Positions 1 through 6,979 of a stretch of DNA of 34,776 nt are shown here, piece after piece (the first letter of the stretch is position 1; the number at the start of each line of letters is the position of its first letter). A model generated the notes under the pieces. It saw only the letters and a list, made by a program, of their open reading frames with translations. It was not told the DNA's origin and ran no database searches. This DNA comes from Actinomycetota bacterium (GTDB lineage: Bacteria > Actinomycetota > Thermoleophilia > Gaiellales > Gaiellaceae): positions 1 to 34,776 of the forward strand of contig JAIBJN010000012.1 of NCBI GenBank assembly GCA_020029595.1. The letters run 5' to 3'. A program made the position numbers and the translations under genes.

Positions 1-1
1 G

Positions 2-556
2 GTCTCCACGAACCAGTTCAAGAACGGCATGCACGTCGAGCTCGACGGGCAGGTGTGGCGCATCGTCGAGTTCCAGCACGTGAAGCCGGGCAAGGGCGGG
101 GCCTTCGTGCGGACGAAGCTGAAGGCCCTCGAGTCGGGCGCGGTGGTCGAGCGCACGTTCCGCGCCGGCGAGAAGATGTCGCGGGTCCGCACGGAGACGA
201 AGAACGTCCAGTACCTCTACGACTCGGGCGACGACGTCGTCTTCATGGACGAGGAGACATACGAGCAGCTGGCGCTTCCGCGCGCAGAGGTCGCCGACGA
301 GCTCGACTTCCTGCAGCCATCGAGCACCGTCCAGCTCCTGACCGTGGACGGCCGCGCGGCCGGCGTCCAGCTCCCGGCCTCGGTCGCGCTCACCGTCGCC
401 GAGACGGAGCCCGGCGTGCGCGGCGACACCGTCTCGAACGTGACGAAACCGGCGACGCTCGAGACCGGCGCGGTCGTCCAGGTGCCGCTCTTCGTGAACG
501 TCGGCGACCGCATCAAGGTCGACACGCGCGAACGCCGCTACATCTCCCGAGCGTAG
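2..556 (+). CDS. efp: Translation elongation factor P (5' end cut by the window)
   Basis: EF-P enters the ribosomal E site and rescues ribosomes stalled on polyproline. The frame is open from base 2 and reads VSTNQFKNG before the first in-window Met at 29, which matches the conserved EF-P N-terminus. The true start therefore lies just outside the window and only one to three residues are missing. The KOW-like N-domain carries the loop VKPGKGGAF, whose Lys is the residue modified or used at the tip in this family. The central and C-terminal OB folds follow, ending in the typical VDTRERRYISRA. About 185 residues in total is normal for EF-P. It is the first gene of a firmicute-like order (efp, accB, accC, nusB). 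A structured spacer follows it. Confidence 0.95.
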   Translation, partial: VSTNQFKNGMHVELDGQVWRIVEFQHVKPGKGGAFVRTKLKALESGAVVERTFRAGEKMSRVRTETKNVQYLYDSGDDVVFMDEETYEQLALPRAEVADELDFLQPSSTVQLLTVDGRAAGVQLPASVALTVAETEPGVRGDTVSNVTKPATLETGAVVQVPLFVNVGDRIKVDTRERRYISRA

Positions 557-558
557 TC

Positions 559-653
559 AGTGCCCCTCCAGGCAATACACGCCCGCCTCTTCCCCGCGAT
601 CACGCTAGGTGCTCGCGACGCAGAAGCTGGGCAGCATCACCTGCAGGGGCACT
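559..653. other. Long inverted-repeat structure between efp and the accB fusion
   Basis: Bases 559-572 and 640-653 are inverted copies that pair at 13 of 14 positions, with one C-C mismatch at 568/644. They enclose about 67 nt. Inside, CGCGA and TCGCG flank 597-619 and could form a small inner stem. The element begins 3 nt after the efp stop and ends 4 nt before the GTG of the accB fusion. No T-tract follows, so it is not a standard terminator. It could be a leader structure controlling the acc genes or a processing or stability element. Its function is unknown. Confidence 0.55.
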
Positions 654-657
654 AGCC

Positions 658-2475
658 GTGCCCCAGCTCGTCGACACGACGATCAGGCTCCTCTCTCAGG
701 AGCCGCTCGCCGAGCGGGTCTCCGCGGCAGGGCTTTACGAGCTGGTGGCCGAGCTGGACACGGCGGGGTTCGCGTGCCTCGAGATCTCCGGGGGAGGGTG
801 CTTCGACAGCGCCGTTCGACGCGGGATCGAGAGTCCGTGGGAGCGAATCCGCGCCATCAAGGCACGGTGCTCGACGCCGCTCGGAATGGCGCTCCGAGGA
901 CGCTTCCTCGTCGGCTCCCGACCGGTTTCAGGCGACCTCGTCCGCCGCTTCGTGGCGAGCGCAGCGGCGAGCGGGATCGACGTCTTCCGCCTCCACGACC
1001 CCCTCAACGACCTCGCGAATCTCCGCGAGGCGGCCGACGCGATCCGCGCAGCGGAGAAGGAGCTCTCCGTCGGGCTGGTCCACAGCCCGGGGCCGAGTGG
1101 GGAGACGGATGTGCTCCTCGAGCGCGCCCACCACCTGAACGAGCTGGGCGCCTCGCGCGTGCTCATCCACGACCCGGCGAGCTCGCTCCATCCGGCGATG
1201 GCGCGAGAGCTCGTCGAGCGCGTCGGGGAGGCGAGCGGTCTTCCGGTCGGGCTCCATTGCCAGGGCGCCGGAGGCGTGGGCTTGGCCGCGGCCATCGAGG
1301 CCGTCCGGGCCGGCGCCGAGCGGATCGCCTGCGCGCTCTATCCGATCGCGCTCTCGCTCCATCGGGTCTCGGCGGAGGCGCTGACGCAATCGCTCGCTGG
1401 CGTCGGCCTCGACACGGGAGTCGACCTCGACCGCCTCTGGCGCTGCTCCGAGCTCGTTGACGAGGCGCTCGGCGACGAGCCGGTGCCGCCGCTCTCGCCG
1501 CGGGTCGCCGTGCGTGCTGCCGAGTACAGCCTGCCGGCCGGGCTCGTGGCGGAGCTCGACGCGAGGCTGCGGGAGAACGCGTCGGCCGACCGGCTCGACG
1601 AGGTCCTCGAGGAGCTGACGACCATTCGACGCGAATGCGGCTGGCCGCCGCTCGCGTCACCGATCGGGCAGGTGCTCGGCTCGCAGGCACTTCTCCACGT
1701 CCTCGCTGCTCAGCGCTGGCGCTTCGTCGTCGACGAGCTGCGCGACTTGGTCGAGGGACGGTACGGCTCCCCACCGGGCGAGATCGATCCGACGGTGCAG
1801 CGGGCGGTGGAGCTTCTCGGAGACGGAATCGAGCTGGAGGAGGAGCCGCCCGAGGCGCTCGAGGAGGTGCGGGAAGACGCGCAGGGCCTCGCCTCGAGCG
1901 AGGAGGAGCTGCTGCTCCTGGCGCTCTACGGCGACGACGCCGAGCCGCTCCTGCGCTCGGTGCGAGGGCGCGGGCGCCGGGACGAGTCCGAGACCGCCGG
2001 GCTCACGCCGAGCGAGGCCGAGCGCCTGCGGGAGATCATCCGGGTCGTCCAGGAGTCGGGCATCGGCGAGGTGACGATCGAGGAGGGGGAGATGCGCGTC
2101 ACCGTGCGGCGAACCGACGAGCGCGGGGAGGTGCCGCTGGTGTCCGTTCCCGTGCCGACTGCACCGGTTCACGAGGAGCCGGCGGGGACGGCCGAGCCCC
2201 CGCCGAGCGAGATCATCCCCATCGAGTCCCCGATGGTCGGGACGTTCTACCGCGCCCCCCAGCCGGGAGCCCCGCCGTTCGTCGAGGAGGGGGACACGGT
2301 CGAGCTCGGACAGACGCTCTGCATCCTCGAGGCGATGAAGCTGATGAACGAGGTGAAAGCGGAGTCCGAGGGCGTCGTTCGGCGGATCTGCGTCGACAAC
2401 GCGGCGCCGGTCCAGTACGGGGACGTCCTCTTCGAGCTCGAGCCGCTGAACGGCCGGCCGCTCGACGCCCTCTAG
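658..2475 (+). CDS. accB: Fusion of a carboxyltransferase-like (PycB/OadA fold) domain with a complete biotin carboxyl carrier protein AccB
   Basis: 605 aa from GTG 658, the only sensible start because upstream codons of the frame lie in efp. Residues 1 to about 430 resemble the TIM-barrel carboxyltransferase of pyruvate carboxylase B or oxaloacetate decarboxylase alpha (VDTTIR, GIDVFRLHDPLND). Residues about 449-605 are a full AccB: an N-terminal helix and strand (LREIIRVVQESG, then TIEEGEMRV), a Pro-rich linker, then the biotinyl domain with EAMKLMNEV and the biotin-accepting Lys561. Active-site positions of the N-terminal half are altered: the metal Asp is Leu11, the carbamylated Lys is His171, and the second His of HxH is Gln202. 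The half is therefore probably not catalytic. The protein sits where accB normally sits, before accC, and so likely carries CO2 from AccC to a carboxyltransferase encoded elsewhere. The fold assignment is firm; loss of activity is inference. Confidence 0.85.
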   Translation: MPQLVDTTIRLLSQEPLAERVSAAGLYELVAELDTAGFACLEISGGGCFDSAVRRGIESPWERIRAIKARCSTPLGMALRGRFLVGSRPVSGDLVRRFVASAAASGIDVFRLHDPLNDLANLREAADAIRAAEKELSVGLVHSPGPSGETDVLLERAHHLNELGASRVLIHDPASSLHPAMARELVERVGEASGLPVGLHCQGAGGVGLAAAIEAVRAGAERIACALYPIALSLHRVSAEALTQSLAGVGLDTGVDLDRLWRCSELVDEALGDEPVPPLSPRVAVRAAEYSLPAGLVAELDARLRENASADRLDEVLEELTTIRRECGWPPLASPIGQVLGSQALLHVLAAQRWRFVVDELRDLVEGRYGSPPGEIDPTVQRAVELLGDGIELEEEPPEALEEVREDAQGLASSEEELLLLALYGDDAEPLLRSVRGRGRRDESETAGLTPSEAERLREIIRVVQESGIGEVTIEEGEMRVTVRRTDERGEVPLVSVPVPTAPVHEEPAGTAEPPPSEIIPIESPMVGTFYRAPQPGAPPFVEEGDTVELGQTLCILEAMKLMNEVKAESEGVVRRICVDNAAPVQYGDVLFELEPLNGRPLDAL

Positions 2476-2497
2476 TGGTGAGCCGGCAGGCCGCGAT

Positions 2498-2578
2498 CTT
2501 CCCGGGGCCACCCCGCGCCTCCACCCGCATCGAGCGTAACCGCCCCAGGCGCGCGCGTGGCGCGCGGATCGTGCCGGA
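2498..2578. repeat. 81-bp intergenic structured repeat, copy 1
   Basis: Aligns without gaps to 15000-15080, with 69 of 81 bases identical by hand count. It contains hairpin I (2503-2507 with 2511-2515, loop CCA) and hairpin II (2549-2554 with 2560-2565, loop GCGTG). The stretches ATCGAGCGTAAC and GCGGATCGTGCCGGA are nearly invariant between copies. Differences cluster in the linker at 2541-2547. It lies 22 nt after the fusion gene stop and 33 nt before accC. No ORF or transposase is associated. Confidence 0.75.
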
Positions 2579-2611
2579 AGGCGGAGGGATCGCGACGAGA
2601 CTGGCACGCCG

Positions 2612-3976
2612 GTGTTCCGCCGCGTCCTGATCGCCAACCGCGGCGAGGTCGCTGTCCGCATCGTGCGCGCCTGCCACGAGCTCGGGGTCGAGGCGGTCGC
2701 CGTCTATTCGACCGCCGACCGCGAGTCGCTTCATGTCCGTCTTGCCGACCACGCGGTGCACGTCGGCCCGCCGCCGTCTGGGCAGAGCTATCTCAACATC
2801 CCTTCGCTTGTCGCGGCGGCGACGACGACGGGCTGCGAGGCCGTCCACCCGGGCTGGGGCTTCCTGGCCGAGAATGCCGAGTTCGCAGCGGCGTGCGAGG
2901 GCAACGACCTAGCCTTCGTCGGCCCGCGGCCGGAGACGATCGAGGTCATGGGCGACAAGATCCGTGCGAAGGAGGCAGTCGCCGCGGCCGGCCTCCCGCT
3001 CGTCCCGGGCTCCGACGGCGCTGCGACCCTCGAGCAGGCCCGCGCTCTCGCGGCCGACGTCGGCTTCCCCCTCCTTCTGAAGGCCGCCGCCGGAGGTGGC
3101 GGGCGGGGGATGCGGCTGGTCACGGCCGCCGACGAGCTCGAGCCAGCCTTCCAGACCGCCGCGTCCGAGGCGCAGGCTGCCTTTTCCGACGGATCCCTCT
3201 ACGTCGAGCGCGCGGTCATCGGGGCTCGTCACGTCGAGATTCAGGTGCTCGGGGACGGAGAGGGACACGTGCTCACGCTCGGCGAGCGCGACTGCTCGAT
3301 CCAGCGTCGGCACCAGAAGCTCGTCGAGGAGGGCCCGTCGCCGGCGGTCTCACTGGATCTGCGCGCCGAGATGGAGGACGCCGTGAGGCAGGCGACCGAG
3401 GTGCTCCGCTACCGCGGCGCCGGGACGATCGAGTTCCTCCTCGACGCGGACGGCCGCTTCTACTTCATCGAGATGAACACGCGCCTCCAGGTCGAGCACC
3501 CGGTGACCGAGCTCCTCACCGGGATCGACCTCGCGCAGGGACAGATCCGCGTCGCCGCCGGCGACGGCCTCCCGCGCAGCGGGCGCGCGGAGCTCCGCGG
3601 CCACGCGATTGAGTTCCGCATCAACGCGGAGGATCCCGCGCGCGACTTCCTCCCCGCGCCCGGCACGGTCACCCGCTTCCGTCCGCCGCTGGGGCCCGGC
3701 GTCCGCGTCGACACTCACGTGGTCGACGGCTACGACATCCCGTCCTTCTACGACTCGCTCGTGGCCAAGGTGATCGTCTGGGCCGAGGATCGCCCGGCAG
3801 CGCTTCGCCGGGCGCGTCGCGCACTGACAGAATTCGAGCTGGAGGGAGTCCCGACGACACGCGACCTGGCGATCGACATCCTGGAGAGCGAGGCATTCGC
3901 GAGCGGTCGCTACACCACCGCCTTCCTGAGCGAGGACGGAGGTTCCCTCGACGCCCTCCGAGAAGAGGCGTCTTGA
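2612..3976 (+). CDS. accC: Biotin carboxylase, acetyl-CoA carboxylase subunit
   Basis: Carboxylates the biotin of the carrier protein using ATP and bicarbonate, the first half-reaction of acetyl-CoA carboxylase. 454 aa, the usual length. The GTG at 2612 gives the canonical N-terminus MFRRVLIANRGEVAVRI. ATP-grasp features follow in order: glycine-rich loop KAAAGGGGRGM, HVEIQVLGDGEGHV, the RDCSIQRRHQKLVEE active-site stretch, and FIEMNTRLQVEHPVTE holding the Mg-binding Glu and Asn and the catalytic Arg. BC and BCCP are separate proteins here, unlike mycobacterial AccA3. It follows the carrier fusion and a structured repeat. Its stop overlaps nusB. Confidence 0.97.
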   Translation: MFRRVLIANRGEVAVRIVRACHELGVEAVAVYSTADRESLHVRLADHAVHVGPPPSGQSYLNIPSLVAAATTTGCEAVHPGWGFLAENAEFAAACEGNDLAFVGPRPETIEVMGDKIRAKEAVAAAGLPLVPGSDGAATLEQARALAADVGFPLLLKAAAGGGGRGMRLVTAADELEPAFQTAASEAQAAFSDGSLYVERAVIGARHVEIQVLGDGEGHVLTLGERDCSIQRRHQKLVEEGPSPAVSLDLRAEMEDAVRQATEVLRYRGAGTIEFLLDADGRFYFIEMNTRLQVEHPVTELLTGIDLAQGQIRVAAGDGLPRSGRAELRGHAIEFRINAEDPARDFLPAPGTVTRFRPPLGPGVRVDTHVVDGYDIPSFYDSLVAKVIVWAEDRPAALRRARRALTEFELEGVPTTRDLAIDILESEAFASGRYTTAFLSEDGGSLDALREEAS

Positions 3977-4353
3977 CGAGCCGCCGCGCCGCCCGGCGCA
4001 CGGCCCTCGAGCTCCTCTACCAGTGGGATCTCACGGGCCAGCCGCTCGTGAGCCTGCACGCGGGCGACGTCGACCCGTTCGCGCTCGAGCTCGCCGAGGG
4101 CGTTGCGGCGCGCGCGGGCGAGCTCGACGCGCGCATCACCGACGCGTCCGACGAGTGGCGGGCCGACCGGCTCGGCGTGGTCGAGCGGAACGTCGTCCGC
4201 ATCGGCCTCTTCGAGCTCGACCGCGGCGACGTGCCCGTCGAGGTGGCGATCGACGAGGCCGTCTCGCTCGCCAAGCGCTATGCGAGCGAGGATGCCGGCC
4301 GCCTCGTGAACGGCATCCTCGGACGGGTCGTCCGGGAGGCGCCGAAGCCGTGA
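3973..4353 (+). CDS. nusB: Transcription antitermination factor NusB
   Basis: All-helical RNA-binding protein that acts with NusE (S10) at boxA sites during rRNA transcription. 126 aa. The TTG start at 3973 lies inside the TTGA overlap with the accC stop and gives MTSRRAARRTALELLYQWDL, the classic NusB opening. The C-terminal half has VERNVVRIGLFEL, then VAIDEAVSLAKRYASED and FVNGILG-type residues (LVNGILGRV), all typical. Translationally coupled to accC. Position after accC is conserved in Bacillus and many actinobacteria. Confidence 0.93.
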   Translation: MTSRRAARRTALELLYQWDLTGQPLVSLHAGDVDPFALELAEGVAARAGELDARITDASDEWRADRLGVVERNVVRIGLFELDRGDVPVEVAIDEAVSLAKRYASEDAGRLVNGILGRVVREAPKP

Positions 4354-4538
4354 GCGAGCCCGACGCCGTCGCCCGCCTCCAGGACCTGCTCGAGAAGGTT
4401 GAGGCCGCTCGTGCCGAGCTCGAGCGCACGGAGGACCCGGAGCGCGCCGTCCAGGTGCTCCAGGAGCTCGCCGACCTGGCCAAGGAGGTGCAGGCCGAGG
4501 TCGAGAGCGCACGCAGGGAGGCCGATGCATCAGCCTGA
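4350..4538 (+). CDS. xseB: XseB-like small helical protein (exodeoxyribonuclease VII small subunit)
   Basis: 62 aa from the GTG at 4350, which overlaps the nusB stop as GTGA. It is almost entirely charged amphipathic helix (LQDLLEKVEAARAELE, then ERAVQVLQELADLAKEVQ). The pattern fits the two-helix hairpin of the exonuclease VII small subunit, mainly in the second helix. In Bacillus the slot between nusB and ispA holds folD, xseA and xseB. Here no xseA is adjacent, which weakens the functional call: XseB acts only with XseA, which would have to lie elsewhere. The end overlaps the next gene by 14 nt. Confidence 0.5.
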   Translation: MSEPDAVARLQDLLEKVEAARAELERTEDPERAVQVLQELADLAKEVQAEVESARREADASA

Positions 4539-5364
4539 CGACCTACGCCGGCTGGCCGACCGCTTTCTCGCAGGGCTCCCGTTCGCCGGAGAGCTGGGGA
4601 AGCTCGAGGGTGCGCTCCGCTACTCGCTCCTCGCGGGCGGGAAGCGGATCCGCCCGGTTCTCTGCCTCGCGACCGGCGAGGCGCTGGGTCGCGACGCCGA
4701 GGAGCTCCTGCCGGCCGCCTGCTCGCTCGAGCTCGTCCACACCTTCAGCCTCGTTCACGACGACCTGCCGGCGCTCGACGACGACGACCTCCGGCGCGGC
4801 CAGCCGAGCGCGCACGTCCGCTTCGGCGAGGACGTCGCCATCCTCGCCGGCGACGCGCTCCTCGCCGAGGCCTTCCGCCTCGCGCTTCGCTACCCGTCTC
4901 CGGACGTGGCGCGCGAGCTCGCCGAGGCGACGCTGGGGATGATCGGCGGCCAGTACCTCGACGTCACGACCGACGGCGAGTTCGATCCCGAGGGGCTCCG
5001 GCGGCTCCATGCGCTCAAGACCGGCCGGCTCCTCCGCGCGTCCGTCACGACCGCGACCGCCGTCGCCGGCCTCGCGGAGTCAGAGCGGGCGCCTTGGCGG
5101 GTCTTCGGAGAGGAGGTGGGCGTCCTCTTCCAGATCGTCGACGACATCCTCGACGCGACCGGGACGGCCGAGGAGCTCGGGAAGACGCCGGGCAAGGACG
5201 AGGCGGCGGGCAAGGTCACGTACGTCTCCCTGCACGGCCTCGAGCACGCGCGCGAGCTCGCGGACGAGGCGCGCGCGCGCGTCCTCCAGCAGCTCGCAAG
5301 CCTTTCCGGCGACACGACGGTGCTCGCGGCGATCGTCGACACCATCCGCGACAGGCGCGCCTGA
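4525..5364 (+). CDS. ispA: Polyprenyl (geranylgeranyl/farnesyl type) diphosphate synthase
   Basis: 279 aa from ATG 4525, inside the 3' end of the preceding gene. Condenses isopentenyl diphosphate with allylic diphosphates. Features: GGKRIRPVL for substrate binding, the first Asp-rich motif starting at Asp79-Asp80 (HDDLPALDDDDLRRG), the LKTGRLL stretch, and the second Asp-rich motif DDILD at 206-210. The first motif has four residues between Asp79-Asp80 and Asp85, the bacterial short-chain (C15/C20) layout; product length cannot be fixed from sequence. The position corresponds to ispA of the Bacillus nusB-xseB-ispA cluster; dxs, which usually follows, is absent. Confidence 0.92.
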   Translation: MHQPDDLRRLADRFLAGLPFAGELGKLEGALRYSLLAGGKRIRPVLCLATGEALGRDAEELLPAACSLELVHTFSLVHDDLPALDDDDLRRGQPSAHVRFGEDVAILAGDALLAEAFRLALRYPSPDVARELAEATLGMIGGQYLDVTTDGEFDPEGLRRLHALKTGRLLRASVTTATAVAGLAESERAPWRVFGEEVGVLFQIVDDILDATGTAEELGKTPGKDEAAGKVTYVSLHGLEHARELADEARARVLQQLASLSGDTTVLAAIVDTIRDRRA

Positions 5365-5368
5365 GGCG

Positions 5369-6112
5369 ATGCTCCACCGAACAACTCCTGCAGGCACCCT
5401 CGTGATCGGCCAGCCCGCGCACGCCTGGGTCGCGGGCCAGCTCGCCCGGGCCTGGGCGGAGCGGTTCGAGCCGTGGGAGGAAGTCTGCCTCGCGGCCGAC
5501 CAGCACGACGTCGCCTGGACCGCCTGGGAGCGCTCGCCCGAGCTCGACCCGGCGACGGGCCTGCCCTACACCTTCTCAGCGCTCCCGCGCCTCCGCCGCC
5601 TGGAGCTCTGGTCCGGCGCCGCGGCGCTCCTGCTCCCACAGTCGCGGTATGCCGCGCTCCTCGTGTCGCTGCACGGGACGTTGCTCGTCGAGCGCTTCCC
5701 GCCCGAGGGCGGGGAGGAGATACGGGTCTCGCTCGAGGCGTACCTCGAGCGAGAGCGCGCCTTCCAGGCGCGCATCCTCGAGACGCTCCGAGGCGACCCG
5801 CGCTACGGAGCGCACTCGACTGTGGACGCCGTTGCCAAGAACCAGGAGCTCGTCTTCGCTTGGGACGGGCTCTCGCTCGCGCTCCTCCACGGCGTCGAGC
5901 AGGAGCGGAAGGCCGCAGGCCACGTCCTCGCAGGCGTGGACGGCGACCCCACGCGCGTGACCGTCTCGCCGTGGCCCTTCCGCGACGATGCCGTCGCCGT
6001 GGTCTGCGAAGGCCGCCTGCTCACGGAGACCTTCGCCGACGAGAGGGAGATGAGGCGCGGACTCGCGAGGGCGCCGTGGGTGACGATCGCGACCCGGCTG
6101 ACTCCGCGCTGA
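5369..6112 (+). CDS. DUF3891 family protein of unknown function
   Basis: 247 aa from ATG 5369, four bases after the ispA stop. The sequence has the hallmarks of the DUF3891 family: an early GQPAHAWVAGQLARAW segment, then LAADQHDVAWTAWE and a mid-protein LHGTLL. The conserved HDVAW and His-rich positions suggest a possible metal- or phosphate-binding helical fold of HD-like flavour, but that is inference. No signal peptide or membrane segment. It occupies the place where dxs is found in related gene orders. Confidence 0.8.
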   Translation: MLHRTTPAGTLVIGQPAHAWVAGQLARAWAERFEPWEEVCLAADQHDVAWTAWERSPELDPATGLPYTFSALPRLRRLELWSGAAALLLPQSRYAALLVSLHGTLLVERFPPEGGEEIRVSLEAYLERERAFQARILETLRGDPRYGAHSTVDAVAKNQELVFAWDGLSLALLHGVEQERKAAGHVLAGVDGDPTRVTVSPWPFRDDAVAVVCEGRLLTETFADEREMRRGLARAPWVTIATRLTPR

Positions 6113-6198
6113 GCCGCCTCTCGGCCGGCGAGCTCGCCCGCCAGGCCGGCACGACGCGGGAGCAGGTCGAGCGCCTCGCGGAGCTCGGCATCCGCTCA
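6109..6198 (+). pseudogene. Possible remnant of a MerR-like helix-turn-helix coding sequence
   Basis: In the spacer between the DUF3891 gene and tlyA, the frame used further on by nadK reads LSAGELARQAGTTREQVERL followed by AELGI. This looks like the first helix-turn-helix of MerR-type or cyclase-associated regulatory domains. There is no proper start, no stop before tlyA and no continuation of the domain. It could be a relic of a deleted gene or chance, since high-GC spacers often read as Ala/Glu/Arg-rich helices. Confidence 0.25.
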
Positions 6199-6229
6199 TT
6201 CGTGACAGTTCGCCCACGGACTGACGGGG

Positions 6230-6235
6230 TACGCT
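6230..6235 (+). promoter_or_regulatory. Leaderless -10 element of tlyA (TACGCT)
   Basis: TACGCT fits the actinobacterial TANNNT consensus and ends 6 nt before the ATG at 6242. That puts the transcript start at or beside the start codon. No Shine-Dalgarno sequence is present, which fits a leaderless mRNA. Confidence 0.55.
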
Positions 6236-6241
6236 CTCGCC

Positions 6242-6979
6242 ATGAGCGCCAAGAAGCGCCTGGACGTGCTGCTCGTCGAGCGCGGGCTCGCCGAGAGCCG
6301 GTCGCAGGCGCAGGCGCTCGTGCTCGCCGGCCGCGTAAAGGGCTTCGCGAAGGCCGGAGAGCAGGTGGACGAGGCGGCCGAGCTCGAGATGGAGGAAGGG
6401 CCGCGCTTCGTCTCGCGGGGCGGGGAGAAGCTCGCGGGCGCTCTCGGCGAGCTCGGGATCGGCGTCGCCGGCGAGGACTGCCTCGACGTCGGCGCGTCGA
6501 CGGGCGGCTTCACGGACTGCCTTCTCCAGGCCGGCGCCGCGCGCGTCGTCGCGCTCGACGTCGGCTACGGCCAGCTCCACCCAAGGCTCCGCGAGGATCC
6601 GCGCGTGACCGTGCTCGAGCGAACGAACGTCCGGGACCTCCGCTGCGAGGACCTCCCGTTCAGGCCGACGTTCGTCGCGTGCGACGTGTCTTTCATCGGC
6701 CTCGCCAAGGCGTTGCCCCCCGCGCTCGCCTGCGCGGCGGCGGGCTGGCGCGCGCTCGCCCTCGTCAAGCCGCAGTTCGAGGCCGGCCCCGCCGAGGTGG
6801 GCAGGGGCGGGGTCGTCCGCGACCCGGAGGTCCATCGCCGCGTGGTCGACGACGTCGTGGGACGCGCGCCGGAGTGGGGAGCCCGCGCGCTCGGAGTCGC
6901 CGAGTCGCCCGTACGCGGGCCGAAGGGAAACCGCGAGTTCTTCGTCCTCCTCGCCGACGCGGATCGGGAGGAGCAGTGA
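6242..6979 (+). CDS. tlyA: TlyA family rRNA 2'-O-methyltransferase (hemolysin TlyA)
   Basis: 245 aa. Residues 1-60 form an S4 RNA-binding domain (KRLDVLLVERGLAESRSQAQ). A FtsJ-like Rossmann methyltransferase follows, with the SAM loop DVGASTGGFTDCLLQ, DVSFIGL and KPQFEAG, all characteristic of TlyA/YqxC. In mycobacteria TlyA methylates 16S C1409 and 23S C1920 and sets capreomycin susceptibility; the same role is expected. A TANNNT box 6 nt upstream supports this ATG and leaderless expression. Coupled by GTGA to nadK, as in the Rv1694-Rv1695 order. Confidence 0.93.
   Translation: MSAKKRLDVLLVERGLAESRSQAQALVLAGRVKGFAKAGEQVDEAAELEMEEGPRFVSRGGEKLAGALGELGIGVAGEDCLDVGASTGGFTDCLLQAGAARVVALDVGYGQLHPRLREDPRVTVLERTNVRDLRCEDLPFRPTFVACDVSFIGLAKALPPALACAAAGWRALALVKPQFEAGPAEVGRGGVVRDPEVHRRVVDDVVGRAPEWGARALGVAESPVRGPKGNREFFVLLADADREEQ

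Noticed and set aside
609-1460. 283-aa + frame starting in the efp-accB spacer
   Set aside because: Out of frame with the clearly coding carboxyltransferase-AccB gene; the product is Arg/Pro/Gly-rich.
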